In this document: in pieces, positions 35,261 through 46,664 of the stretch
Position numbering within the stretch: position 1 is the first letter of the stretch
Layout of the letters: the number at the start of each line of letters is the position of its first letter
Source: Mrakia gelida
Lineage: Eukaryota > Basidiomycota > Tremellomycetes > Cystofilobasidiales > Mrakiaceae
Direction of reading: 5' to 3'
NCBI GenBank assembly: GCA_024345305.1
Contig: BRON01000003.1
Coordinates: forward strand, 682,001 to 746,000
DNA length: 64,000 nucleotides
Translations under genes and position numbers: made by a program
The notes under the pieces: generated by a model
The model's database searches: none
The model's input: only the letters and a program-made list of their open reading frames with translations
Told to the model about the DNA's origin: nothing

Positions 35261-36471
35261 CCTCGGCCATGGTTCGAGGGAGGAAAAGGGAAGAGGACCA
35301 GGAGGGCGAAGCTGCTCTCTCGTTCGCATTTTTTGCTCTCGAGTTCGTCGCTAGGTTCAGCAGATGCCGAGAGAGCTCACTGGTGATATTTTTCACTGCA
35401 GAGAGTCGAGGGAAGGGGAGAGAGGGCATTGGTCTTTCGACGGCGGGGTACGCGTCGCGAGGAAAAGCTTCTCGTCATTGTTCGAAAGGGAGGGCAAATC
35501 CTCCGCAGATATCTGCCGCTGCTATACAGCTTAGGCCAGTCATATCCGTGCTCAACGGAAGAGATCATCTCAAAGTTAAATGAGCTTCGAAGTTCGACGC
35601 GTCGAGGGCACTCCCGTTCCTCTTTCCCTCCCCCCCCTCCCTCCTCGCAGCCTCCCCTCAGAGTCCAGAAGCACGACATGGAGGCGTTGAGCTCTCTCTC
35701 CTTCTATCTGCTTGATCTCAAACCAATTCCCTGCTAAACCTGCTGGCTTGTGACAGCCTCGCCGGGTTTGAAAGGCACCCGAGAGCCGACGAAGACGAAC
35801 GAAAAACGGAGAGAGCTCGATTTTCCTCGAACCACCACCATCCTCAAGGAGCTGATAGAGCAATTTCCCTTCGAAGAAGCTCAGCTGGGACTTTCTCGTG
35901 TCGAGGGAGCTCAAGTCCGACGTGTACGACTCGCCCGACCGTCTTCAGCTCTCCCTCCCGCTCCTCCCGCTTCTCGACTCGCCACTTTCGACGAACTAGC
36001 CAGCGAATCATCGACCTCGACCCGGCTTTGACTCGACACACTTCGAAATATCTACAGATCAGCTTCTCGAACCTTCGACGAGCTTTTTCATGGTGTTGGA
36101 GGAGGTCGGAGTTTTAAAGCTCGTCCGTCCCCAACGACTTTCTTACCTCGCTGGTCCGTCCTTCTCTACGGGTTTCGACGGCTCTCTTGGACCTCCAGCG
36201 CGTCCATCCCATGACTTTCTACTCGCTTCGCTGGCTTTCTGGAAAGACGGGCTCGATTGGCCGAGGGGATGGAGGGACGGAGGAGGGAGGGAGGAGTGGG
36301 GCAACCTCGCGAAACCTGTTGGGGAGACGGCGACCTCGATTCGACCTCGCCCTTCTTTCTTCCTTCCAACTCTCACCCACACCTTCTCGTTTCATCCGAT
36401 TCCCACCCCTTCTCTTCTCTCCCTCCCTTCCCCTCCCTCCTCCCTCCCCTCCCCCGCTCTCGTTCTACAAG
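35261..36471. promoter_or_regulatory. Long upstream region of the delta-9 desaturase
   Basis: About 1.2 kb without a supported gene. The last 130 bp before the desaturase ATG (about 36345-36470) are an almost pure pyrimidine tract on the coding strand, typical of leaders of highly expressed fungal genes. Short open frames around 35200-36560 have no homology or splice structure I can support. The length suggests an extended promoter, fitting a gene regulated by fatty acids, oxygen or temperature in other fungi (inference). Confidence 0.5.
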
Positions 36472-39251
36472 ATGGACCAGCAGCCACGACACCGAACTCC
36501 TCCCAGAGACGGACCTCTCTCTCCACCTCTCTCGCCTCAAGCGAAACCCACCCAGCTCGATGACGATGGTTCGTAGATCTTCCCTCGCCTTCTTCGCTCT
36601 CTACCTCTATACATCCTCAACCAAGCACGTCCTGACCTCTTCCTCGCTCGCCTCCTCGTCTGTCCTTATCTCTCCAGACACGATCTTGCCCACCTTGAAG
36701 GCTCCCAAGGTCCCCAAGCAGCCCATCGACTCGAATGTCCCCGACAACTACGTCCAGGACACCCTCGACAAGCAGAAGGTCAGTCCATCTTCGCCTCTAC
36801 CTCCTCTCCTCGCCATCTACTCGAGCACGTCGAGTCCTCGCGACACGTCGTCGCCAAAGCGATTCCACCCGACTCCCCAACGATTCGCTCTCTTATCTTT
36901 AAATCTTCCGCTCTCTCATAAGCGGCTCTACCGGATCTTCTGACAATTTTTCTCCCCTCTCTTGTTCTCCTCCTCCGACTTTTCTCCTCGTCCAAAGATC
37001 CTTCCTCCCATCACGCTGGCGACTCTCTTGCAGAACATTCAATGGGTCTCGTTCCTCGTCTTGACGATCACTCCCTCCATCGCCCTCTTCGGTATCTTCA
37101 CCACTCCCCTCCAAACCAAGACTGCCATCTGGAGTGTTATCTACTACTTCATCACCGGTCTGGGAATCACTGCTGGTTCGTTCTTTCCCTCTCCCGCTCT
37201 CGCTTTCCCCTTCCCGCTCGTCCTCGATCTGAAGCGCGCGAATCGAGAGCTGACCTTTTTCTCCTCCCTTCGCTCGCCTTCCTTCGATCTCTACAGGTTA
37301 CCATCGACTGTGGGCTCACCGATCTTACAACGCAAACCCTCCCCTTCAGTACTTCCTTGCTGCTGCTGGAGCCGGAGCCGTCGAAGGATCGATCAAGTGG
37401 TGGTCTCGAGGACACCGAGCTCACCACCGATACACCGATACTGAGCTCGATCCTTACAACGCCCACAAGGGTGAGTCTTCTCCTCGTTTTCCTCCAAGGA
37501 CCATCGCTTCGCCGATGATCTAACGCGCTTTTCTTTATCCTTCCTCCCTCAGGATTTTGGTACTCCCACGTTGGATGGATGCTCCTCAAGCCTCGACGAC
37601 AGATCGGAACTGCCGACGTTTCTGATCTCTCTCGAAACCCTATCATCAAGTGGCAGCACAAGGTTCGTCGCGTTCTCTCTTCCCTCGTCTTTGATCAATC
37701 ACCCGCTGATCTCGATCTCTTCTTTCTCTCTTCAGTGGTACCTCTACCTCATCATCACGATGGGATTCCTCTTCCCTACCGTCGTCGCTGGTCTCGGTTG
37801 GGGTGATTGGGCTGGAGGATTCTTCTTCGCCGGTGCCGCTCGACTTTGCTTCGTTCACCACGTTCGTCCCTTCCCTCTTCGTTCTTTCTCTGTTCTCTCC
37901 CCGTTCTCTTCCGACGAGAAAGGCTAACCCGATTCTCTCTCCTCGTTCTCATCCTCGCGAACAGTCGACCTTCTGCGTCAACTCGCTCGCTCACTGGCTC
38001 GGAGAGACTCCCTTCGACGACAAGCACACTCCCAAGGATCACTTCATCACGGCTCTCTGCACCGTCGGAGAGGGATACCACAACTTCCACCACCAGTTCC
38101 CCATGGACTACAGGAACGCCATCAAGTGGTACCAATACGATCCCACCAAGGTTCGTTGACTTTCGCGCCTCCTCTTCTCAGCGTTCGAAACGAACGAAAG
38201 TCGCGTCGCTGACCCTCTCACGCTCGCCTCGTTTCTCCTCTCGCAGTGGTTCATCGTCACCATGTCTTGGATCGGACAGGCTACCCACCTCAAGGCTTTC
38301 CCCGCCAACGAGATCGCCAAGGGACAGTACACCATGAAGCTCAAGCAGCTCGTTGATTCTACCAAGGAGATGAAGTGGCCCGTTTCGAACGACCACCTTC
38401 CCATCGTCAGCTGGGAGGATTGTGAGTCTTGTTTCGCCTCGTCGCGCTCTCTTCCGTCAAAATGAGAACTGACTTCCTCTTTCCTTCGTCTTTTTCTATT
38501 CTTCAGTCCAAGCCGAGTCTGAGCACCGACCTTTGATGGCTGTCCACGGATTCATTCACGACTGTTCCTCGTTCGCCGACGAGCGTGAGTCGACCCTCCT
38601 CCCTTTTTCCTCGTCGTCGCGTCTCGCCCGATCCTGACTTTCGCTTCCTCCTCCCTGTTCGCTCTTCAGACCCCGGAGGTGCTCACCTCATCAAGCGAGC
38701 CATCGGAACCGACGCTACCACTGCTTTCTTCGGAGGAGTCTGTGAGTTTCGAATCCCTTCGCTCCTCGTCGCGTCGACCTCTTCGATCGAATCTCGTCGC
38801 TGACTCCACTCCCTCCTCCCTTCTCCTCTCTCCTCCTTCTCCAGACGACCACTCCAACGCCGCTCACAACCTCCTCGCGATGATGCGAGTCGGTATCCTG
38901 GAAGGAGGTTACGAGATCGAGTCCTTCAAGTCCGACTTCGCCAACTCGGACATCGATCCTGATCGAGTCGAGCCTCCTCTCACCACCACCTCTGGCGAGA
39001 AACTCCCTTCCCCTTCCTCTCGACTCAACCAAACCCAACTCAACTCCCAAGGACCCAAACCCAAAGCTCCCATGGGTCAGCCTCAAGCTGCCGTCGCCGA
39101 CAGGTTCACCCTCTCCGTTCCTCCCTCCGAACGACTTCGAGTCACCCTCACTGTTCCTCCTCTTCGACCTGGACGAGAGGCTCGATCGGGTCAGCTCGCG
39201 GGGTCGACGAGGGCGGAGGTTACCGGGGAGATCGCTCAGTTGACGAAGTAG
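36472..39251 (+). CDS. OLE1: Stearoyl-CoA delta-9 desaturase with C-terminal cytochrome b5
   Basis: Ole1 introduces the delta-9 double bond into palmitoyl- and stearoyl-CoA at the ER, using electrons via its own cytochrome b5. The start is ATG 36472 ([11 protein letters not shown]); about eleven exons. Membrane segments [19 protein letters not shown] and [15 protein letters not shown] precede the histidine boxes: [25 protein letters not shown] and [11 protein letters not shown]; an [15 protein letters not shown] block lies between the second and third. A second membrane pair lies at [20 protein letters not shown] and [16 protein letters not shown]. The b5 domain has [28 protein letters not shown] (first haem His) and [16 protein letters not shown] (second His region). 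A Pro/Ser-rich tail after about 39000 extends beyond the usual end. All catalytic residues are present. Confidence 0.95.
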
Positions 39252-39734
39252 ATAGGGCTCGTAGGTTGGTGCTTCGTTGTAGTTTTTGGTTTCCTCTCTC
39301 GCTCTCGTTTGCTTTTTGCTTTTGCTCTCTCTCTCTCCTGTCTCTCTTTGCTTTTCTCTCATGCCCACCCACCCCATCACTTCATTTAGCCACCCCCCTC
39401 CCCATCTCCTCACCCACGTAAAACAACGCGGTACACACAAAGATCTCTCTGCTTCCAATCTGAAACGACCCCTTCTCTTCTCTTCCTCTCTCTCCTCCCT
39501 CTTTCTTCAGCTTGTTAGTATTTTTTTGCGTGTTTCGTCTTGCTTTTTTCCCCTGCATATCACTGCAACTTCATTCTTTGAATCTAGATGACCTTCTTGA
39601 AACGAAACTGGGTCGCGACGAAAGAAGAGAGCGAGACGAAGAGGAGGAGGAGCGACGAGCGAGCGAGCTCTTCGACGAACGAACGAAGGGACGAGGCCGT
39701 CTCAACCCATCACTCCCTCCCCAAATCGACCCAA
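39252..39734. other. Spacer: desaturase 3' end and MYND gene leader
   Basis: Pyrimidine- and T-rich sequence (for example the T run near 39520). The frame of the next gene is open upstream to 39588, but the paralogue at 45454 supports the later start. Confidence 0.4.
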
Positions 39735-40670
39735 ATGAGCTGCGTCAAATGTGCCCAGCCGGGAACGAGGTTCTGTCCCAAGTGCAAGACGACGTGGTAA
39801 GCTCTCGATTCATCTTCGTGGGGAAGGAGAGGAGGAGAGAAAGGAAGGGAAGGGGGAAAACTCGAGCTCACCTTCCTTCCCTCCCGTCCCTCCCCCTCTC
39901 TTCCCTCATCTCTTCCCCCTTCCGATCTCAGCTACTGCTCTCGAACATGCGAGCGCTCAGACTCCAAACCTCACTCTAAAGTCTGCGGCAAACCAACATC
40001 CAAACCCTCAGCTTCTTCTTCGACCCAACTCTCCAGCCTAACGGCTGGTCCTCCTCCCATCCCCGACCAATCCGACGACCCTACCGTCCCTCGAGGGTGG
40101 ATCCAATGTCAGCGCTTACCTCTCCTTCCTTTCCTCCCCCCTCTTGACCTCCTATACACCCCTCCTGACTCCCTCGCTCGTCGTTTTGGTGTTCGCAGAT
40201 CGAGTCGAGATCCAAGACTTCGCTTTGCTCAACGGCGACCGCACCCAACTCGACTTCCTCGATCCTTTCACTCCCAGCATGCTCGCCGGAGGGCAAATGC
40301 CTCTCATCACCAGCATCCTCTCTTCGCACGGAAGGGAGGTCATGGCTTACAAGGACTGGAAGTGTCGGTGTGGGAAGAGAGCGACCAGTGTGGCTAGTGC
40401 TCCGTGAGTTCAACTTCTCAACCCGACCCTTCTCTCCTCCTCGTCGTTTCGCTTTTGCTTCTTTCCTCATTCGCGAACATCGAGCTTGATTGGCTGACTC
40501 GCTTCTTCGTTCCTTTTTCGCTCAGCATGTTCTGGCCTCACAAACCCTTCATCCTCAACGTCGCGTCTCCTCTGTGCGAGTCGACGGGTCCTTGCTACCA
40601 GGCCGTGTTGCGGGAGCAGAAGGAGATGACCGCGGATATCGAAAGGGAGAACCAGCCGGTTAGCAGTTAG
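39735..40670 (+). CDS. MYND-type zinc-finger protein (paralogue 1)
   Basis: Start at ATG 39735 (MSCVKCAQPGTRFCPKC), chosen because the paralogue at 45454 starts identically; the upstream frame to 39588 is charged and unrelated between copies. The MYND zinc finger spans the first intron: CVKC, CPKC, CYCSRTCERSDSKPHSKVC, giving the C2-C2-C2-HC set. After a Ser/Pro linker comes a conserved domain: YRVEIQDFALL, TQLDFLDPFTPSMLAGGQMP, WKCRCGKRATSVASAPMFW, CESTGPCYQAVLREQKEM. The WKCRCGK and CESTGPC pairs suggest a second metal site. MYND fingers usually mediate protein-protein contacts; the C-terminal domain is not one I recognise. About 240 aa by eye. Confidence 0.8.
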
Positions 40671-41235
40671 CGATTTTCGTCTGGGAGGAGAGGGGAGACG
40701 AGGGAGACGACCAGGGTTGGATCGATGGCTTGTCGTCGTCGCGGTGTTGCTTTCGTAGACGAGCTCGTGTGGATAGAGCTATGCTTCGTTCGAACGATAC
40801 CCTTGATGAGGTCGTGCTATGCTCCCTGAAGAAGAAATCTTGAGCGAGGCGGTTCGGCGAACAGAGAGAGGGAGACGGCAAGAACTCGCGTGGAGTCGAG
40901 TCGAGTCGCGGAGGAGACAAGACGAGATACTCCTCTCTTCTCAGTCCCAAAAGCTCAAATATTGAAGAGCTCTTTCGGGAGATCGAAAGGGAACCAGAGA
41001 TAGGGGTACAGAAGGTTCATCAAACCATCTCAACAAGAGTAGAGTAGATATCGAATCGAATCTCGCTCGCTCGTCGACCCTTCGTCTCGACTTCCTCGAT
41101 TCACCTCTGGTCCCGGACTCGAGAGGCCAGGAAACGAGAGGTTGATCGAGGGGAATCGGACGAAGGGAAGATTATATTCGAGTGAGTCGAAGGGTGTTGA
41201 GAAAGGGGACGAGGAAGGAAGACGATGGGTGTTCG
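40671..41235. other. Spacer downstream of MYND gene
   Basis: About 560 bp with no supported gene apart from the possible spliced micro-ORF starting at 41500 on the minus strand. One GACGCGTC near 41259 falls in an intron of that micro-ORF. Confidence 0.35.
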
Positions 41236-41500
41236 TTACGACCTGCTAGAAACGAAAGGACGCGTCAGAACCGAACAGCTCGACGAGGAGGACCAAAGGG
41301 AGGGGGAGAACGTACGAATGACCGAGCGAGGAGATATGGAATAGCAGCGAAATCGAAGGATAGCGCATGATGCGATTTGATGCGAGGAGGACAGGCGGAG
41401 GAGGCATCTGAGAAAAGAAGGAAGACGAGTGCGAGAGAGAGTCAGTCACGTCGAAAGCGAGAATCAGGAGACGAGACAAGAGACTCACGAGGTTACGCAT
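41236..41500 (-). CDS. Possible 36-residue spliced micro-ORF
   Basis: Two well-formed introns (GTGAGTCT to TTTCTCAG, and GTACGTTC to TAGCAG, each with a CTGAC-type branch) bracket a small exon. Joined exons 41489-41500, 41316-41407 and 41236-41242 encode MRNLMPPPPVLLASNRI followed by a hydrophobic stretch, then stop. Splice signals show that this strand is probably transcribed. Whether the product is a protein or these are UTR introns of the RNase III gene just upstream cannot be decided here. Family unknown. Confidence 0.3.
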
Positions 41501-41623
41501 AGGACGAGAAGAGGTATCATTAAGGTGTGAGGTTTCGAAAGAGATGGGACGAGCGAGCGACGAGGTGATGGGACGAGGGAAGGAAACGAATGGAGAAGTT
41601 TGATTATCGAAGCACGAGTTCGA

Positions 41624-43938
41624 TCAGAGCGCGGCGACGTCCTCGATGGTATCGAGGCTAGAAGAACGATTGGCGGTGTCGAAGGGATGAGTCTGGTTTG
41701 GCCAAAGGCAACGAGAAGTGGTCAGCCCTTCGCCTGGGCGAGGTTGGGAGAGAAGGAGGGGAGGACGAGAAACAGACAATTCCGAGGAAGCGGCAGGCGG
41801 CGTAGGAGACGCTGGAAGAGAGGCGAGGATAGGAGAGAGGATCAGTTAGGAGCCAGAGGTTCGAAGGAGAGGAGGAACATAGAGAACGCACTTGTTCTTG
41901 ACACGCGAGGAGAGGGAAAAGAGAAGGAAGAAAAGACGCGCGTCAGTTTCCAGAGTCGAACGTCGTCTCCTCGCCTCCTCTCCTCTTCGAAATGTACCTT
42001 AGCGACCTTCTTCTGACTAGCCTGAGTAGGTCCGAATTCGTACCAATCTCCCTCTCCATCTCCCCATCGTCCTCTCTGCACTCGAAGGGAGAATGAGTAG
42101 ATCTTCTGGTTCTTGTGGTTGTAGGAAACGTCGTTCTCGACGCACTCGACTCGAACCTCGTTGAGCTTGCCCCATTCGATCTGCGGAGCGAGGGAAAGAA
42201 GAGAGAGAGTTAGCGAGAGGTCGACGAAGAAGCGACAACAAGAGACGAGGAGAGAGGTGGCGTTGAGAAGGAGAAGCAAAGAGACGCGACGGAAGAGAGC
42301 ACTGACCAGCATCGCCGTGTAGCCCTGATGGTCCGCATCGCCAGGCTTGGGTCGAGCGTCTTCGTCTGCCTTGGCTTTGAAGGTCTCGTATCCAGCCGTC
42401 GCGATGGGAGTCATGACCTCTCGAAGCCACATTCGCGCCATCTGGAAGCCGTACTGCTCCGAGATGGCAGCGAGGTAAGCTTCGAAGAGCTGGCTTCGGA
42501 CGGTAGGTTGGAGCTTGAGCACAAGAACCTGAGCCGGAGATGCTCGAAGCTGAGTGTGAAGGTGGTAGGAGGTCTGCGAGGTGAGGGAAAGGACGGGATC
42601 GAAGAGTGTCAGAGTCGCGTCGTCGAGTCGAGTCGAGGCAACCCATCGAAGAGAAAGAGGGTACGACGTACAGCGAGAGCCGAGAGAGCGTGCTTGTTGT
42701 TGACGAGGTTGGCTCGGAGGACCTGGAAGCAGAGGGGGATGTAAGTGAGCTGGCTGACGAGAGGGAAGTGACTTTGGACGCGACGAGTTTGTGAAGAACG
42801 AACGCTGGCGCCTCCAGGCGTGACCTGCAGCCAAAAAGAGAAGCATACGAGTCAGCCGAGCTTCTCATCATTGCGATATAAGCTATACTCACTCGTGGGA
42901 AAAGATCCTGAATGAGCTCCGTTGTGATGAGGGAGAGAAGCGCGTCGCCGAGGTGCTGTTCGTCGACGAGAGGTCAAGAAGCGAGGCGATCAGCTTCTTC
43001 AACGAGGGAAGAGAGAGACTGGAACCTACCTCGAGTCTCTCATAGTCGTAGAGAGCGTCTCCATCAGGATCGGCGAAGGCTGTACGAGAGAAGAGCAAAC
43101 CAAACCAAGACGAGCGAAGGTCAGTGACCGCGCGCGTCCGTCTGTTCTGTCTCCTCATTTCCCGATCTCCGACTCACCTCTCTTCTTGGTACTACTCCAG
43201 CTTGTGTGAGTGAAGACCATCGAGAAGAGGGGCGACTTCCAAGGGAGGCAGGAGAGGAAGTCTCGACGACGTTGGGACTCCCTCGATCTTCAGGCCGAGA
43301 GGAGGCGGGAGTTGAGCCTTCAACGTGTAGACGAATCGAATCGTCTTCTCCGTTCGAGGGACGACGGAAGGGATGGTCTTGGACTGATGGACGGCGAGTT
43401 CCTTCTAAAGGTTCGCTTGATGCTTGAGGATCTCGGGAGGGACGTGAGGTCGCTCCTTTCGAAGCAGCTGGGTCGAGCCTTGAGGAGGAAGGGAGGAGAG
43501 CTGTCGATTCCAGGGTTGGGTGGGAGGAGATTGGTCGGAGTTAATGTGAGGAGGTTGAGCTCGCTCGTAGTTCTGAGGAGTGGGTTTGGTGGGTGAGCTG
43601 ACTGGAGTGAGAGGGAGGCAGAAGGAAGGTTGGAAGTGACCTCCTCCAGCTCCAACGTCGACTCGAGCTCCTCCTCCTCCCGCTCCGTTCCACTGAGCCT
43701 GGGGAGGAGTCGTGTGGGACCTGTTGTACGACTGGGTAGGAGTGATTGGGTAGGAGGAGGTCGTTGAGTAGGAGGAAGAGGTTGAGAGGGATGGAGGTTG
43801 AGGGTTGTTGAAGGTGGGAGAGGAAACGAGGAAGTCGTCGAAGGGGAACGCATCTCCTCCTCCCTCTCGGGCGGGCATGTTCACAAACGAGCCAGAGTCG
43901 ATGTCGTATCGAGGGAAGTTGGGAGGAACGTAGGACAT
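41624..43938 (-). CDS. RNase III domain and dsRNA-binding protein with altered active site
   Basis: Start ATG 43938 (MSYVPPNFPRYDIDSG). A Pro/Gln/Ser-rich N-terminus leads to an RNase III domain: PLFSMVFTHTSWSST, YDYERLEHLGDALLSLITTE, FPLVSQLTYIPLCFQ and TVRSQLFEAYLAAISEQYGF. A C-terminal dsRNA-binding domain follows: EWGKLNEVRVECVENDVSY, FGPTQASQKKVAK, SYAACRFLGI, and it ends DTIEDVAAL. Two catalytic positions in ERLEHLGD are kept, but the usual D in DxFEA is Q (SQLFEA, about 42478-42493). Joins need a 5-nt exon (41892-41896) and short introns around 43250 and 43405, where an in-frame TAG otherwise occurs. It could be a Rnt1 relative or an mL44-like non-catalytic protein; the dsRBD suggests RNA binding either way. 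Confidence 0.72.
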
Positions 43939-44095
43939 GCTTGCGAAGGATGGGGTGTCGCAGCGAGGAGTGAGAGAAGAAGGAGATGGAAGTCAGAAGG
44001 GATCGAGCGAGGCTGGTTCGGAGCTCACCAAAAGCGCTTGCCCTCCCTCCCTTGCTCGGTCACCCAGCAACCACATCCTTCTTAGCTTTTTCGAC
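43939..44095. promoter_or_regulatory. Short divergent promoter, RNase III-like / DOPA dioxygenase-like
   Basis: 157 bp separate the two start codons on opposite strands. No TATA box is apparent. Both transcripts must start within or very near it. Confidence 0.5.
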
Positions 44096-45084
44096 ATGTC
44101 CTCCTCTTCTTCCCTCCTTGCTGCCTACAAAGATCTTCCTCCTCTCGCGTTCGACCTTCATCCTGACGGCAAGTCGCTCATCAACGAAACGGAGGGAGCC
44201 GTCTTGAGCTCGTCCTACTCCCTCTTCCCTCTCCCCATCGTGAACGGGCCTCAGACAAACGGTTTCGACTTCCACATCGTCAGTACCGTCTTTCTAGATT
44301 TCCCTATACACCCTGCTGACCTTCTCTCGTTTCCCCCTGTTCTGCCAGTACTTCTGTTCGTCCCTCCCTCCGAGCCTGGGACTCTGCTTCCCATGAGCCA
44401 CCTCGCATGACTCAGAAAGTGTCTGTCCGACTTCTCTTCGCTGACCTACTCTTTGCTTCCCCTCTTGTCATCTCCAGTTCAGAACAACTCTGAGCACGTC
44501 CAGTACGCGAAAGATCTTCACGAACGAGTGAGTTCGCGAGCCATCTTCTCGTTTCGTCAGCACGTCGTCGAATCACGAGCTCACCATCTCCTTTGCTTCT
44601 TCCCCCTTTCTCTGCTCAGATCCGAAGAGAGTTCCCTGAGCTACGAGTCTACAGGGTTTTTGAGAGGCCGATGGGTGAGTCTTGACTCGAGATTGGAGGG
44701 CTAGAGTTTCTTTCAGACGACTCCGAGCGAGCGAGGTGCTCACGACGCGTCGCCTCCCGTTGTCTTCTCTCTATTTCCCTAGGCCCTCACACTACGGGCT
44801 CCTTCGAGGTCAACGTCTTCACACCAACTCAGCTCGGAGCTCTGATGTCGTTCTTTGTCGTCAACCGAGGTCCCTGCTCGTTCGTTCCTCCTTCCCTGCT
44901 TCTCTCGCTAAGGCGACGCGAAGTCGGCCTCGAGCTCATTTCGTCTGGTTGTCCTCGCAGAGTGCTCATCCACCCCAACACCGGAGATGACATCAAGGAC
45001 CATACGGAAGGAGCGACCTGGATCGGGCCTCCCGTGCCTGTGGATATCGAGCTCTTGAAGAGATTGATCGCAGGGGGACATTGA
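44096..45084 (+). CDS. DOPA 4,5-dioxygenase family protein
   Basis: Start ATG 44096. Exon 1 ends GFDFHI; a 7-nt exon (44349-44355) restores the family motif FDFHIYF; the next exons give NNSEHVQYAKDLHERI, RREFPELRVYRVFERPMGPH, GSFEVNVFTPTQLGALMSFF and VNRGPCS, then LIHPNTGDDIKDHTEGATWI and VDIELLKRLI. This matches the DOPA 4,5-dioxygenase family, small cupin-like/vicinal-oxygen-chelate enzymes that extradiol-cleave catechols. The conserved histidines (FDFHIYF, GPH, HPNTGD, DHT) are present, so it may be active. In pigmented fungi such enzymes make betalamic-type or related products; the substrate here is unknown. Confidence 0.82.
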
Positions 45085-45453
45085 GAGAGGGAGGACGCAG
45101 GAGCGCGTTTGGTACGTTTGATACATGATACATCCAGTACGAGGTCGCTGCTGGTAAGCCGCTGTCAGGGAGAACGTCTTCGTGAAAATTTGGGAGGAGA
45201 AGGGACGACGAGAAGCGACGGCGACTCAAAGTCTCGACGCGTCTTGATCCTTGAGCTTCAAGCAAGAGGATTTCTATGAGTCTTACTGGCGTGTTCCCGA
45301 ACCGAGGTGATCTTTCCTTCTTCTCTCCTCAGATCCAAATCTTCGATAGGATTCTGTGAAACGGACGAAAACGCGATCGCTCATCCAGCCCTGCCTCCGC
45401 TTCTGCGAGCTTCCCTCAACGACCAGCTTCTCTCGCTCTTCAAACCCACTAAC
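45085..45453. other. Spacer upstream of second MYND gene
   Basis: About 370 bp with one GACGCGTC near 45234; no gene seen. Confidence 0.4.
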
Positions 45454-46209
45454 ATGAGCTGCTCCGTCTGCACCCAACCCGGCACGAGGTTCTGTCCCAA
45501 ATGCAATCAGAAGTGGTACGTCAATTTCTTCCCTCAGCTTCCAAACCAAAGAAAGAAAGACTGGGAAGGCAAAGAGTCGAGCTCGAGCTCACCTTTCCCC
45601 CTTCCCTCTTCGCCCCCCCTCTCACAGTTACTGCTCTCGAGCATGCGAGCGCTCCGACTCCAAACTCCACTCCAAGCACTGCATCCCAGGTTCAGCTTCC
45701 TAGCGGCCTGTGCTGCCAGGTCCATCAGCAAGCTCAACCTCCTCCTCCTCGCGAGCTCCAGCACCTCCTTAATTCGACGTCGAGGACACCCCCTTCGCTC
45801 TCGAGGACGACCTTTCCAAGACCTACAACTACCTCCTCCCCTTCCAACCCTGCATGCTCGCCTCGGGACAAACCAAGTTCCTCACCGAGCTCATCACGGA
45901 TCATACGCACGAGCTTCTGGCTAAGAAGAGGTGGAGGTGCAGATGTGGGAAGTTCGCGAAGTCGATGGCTGATGCGCCGTACGTCTCTCCTCATTGTTCC
46001 CTCCCCGCTTAAGCTCGAACCAGGTCTCGAAAGATCTGACCAGGCTGCTTCGTCCTTGTTTCAGAATGATGTGGACGAACGTACCGATGGTGCTGGATCA
46101 TATCTCTCCGATTTGCGAGTCGAACGGACCTTGTCATCGAAGGGAGGTGCAGCAGCAGAGGGAGCTTGCTGCTGAGTTTGGGCTTGAGGATGGGGTGCCG
46201 AGACGTTGA
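45454..46209 (+). CDS. MYND-type zinc-finger protein (paralogue 2), frame interrupted
   Basis: Paralogue of the gene at 39735. It starts MSCSVCTQPGTRFCPKC and, after an intron, CYCSRACERSDSKLHSKHC. The C-terminal domain is also kept: DVEDTPFALEDDL, LPFQPCMLASGQTKFL, WRCRCGKFAKSMADAPMMW, CESNGPCHRREVQQQRELA. Between the finger and this domain I find in-frame stops: TAG at about 45710, which a 31-nt intron could remove, and TAA at 45770-45772, which no canonical splice I could find removes while keeping phase. Both flanking parts are well preserved, so this is either a recent nonsense mutation, a sequencing or assembly error, or an intron I cannot see. If real, the product is a short MYND-only protein. 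Confidence 0.6.
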
Positions 46210-46664
46210 CTTCCGGGAAGGAGCGAACGGTCGTGGCGGGTAGGGAAGGGAAGGAGAAGAGGCGAGCTGAGCTCGTCGCGTCTCGTTGATCTCTTCCTCT
46301 TCGCTTTGTTTGCTTTGCTCTTTCGCTTCGTCGCTGGTCTATCTCGTGTGTTTGGTCAACTATGGCTCTTGTGCTCTGCATCCTCGAAAGATCGCTCTCA
46401 CAGCTCCTCTTTGCCAACAAATAACCTCGTCGACGCGACTCGACTCGACCGTCTCTCGCGTCCTTCTCCTCTTCCTGTTCCTCCTTCTCCCTCCCATCAT
46501 TCTTTCACCGAATCCGCAAGGTGGGAAAGGAATCCATCGTTCGATATACAAGTAAACCAAACCAAACCCGAAAACCCGTCTGCTCAAATCTATCGTCGTC
46601 GTCGTCGTCGCGCGAACCCAACTCGTTCCCATCCTCCTCCCCACCATCGCAAGCTCTAGCAAAC
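46210..46664. other. Convergent 3' spacer
   Basis: About 455 bp between the stops of the MYND gene and MIR1. A-rich runs (AAACCAAACCAAACCC near 46555) may relate to 3' processing of either transcript. No gene seen. Confidence 0.4.

Noticed and set aside
39588..39734. 49-codon N-terminal extension of MYND paralogue 1
   Set aside because: The other paralogue also has an open upstream frame, but the two extensions are unrelated in sequence while similarity begins exactly at MSC.
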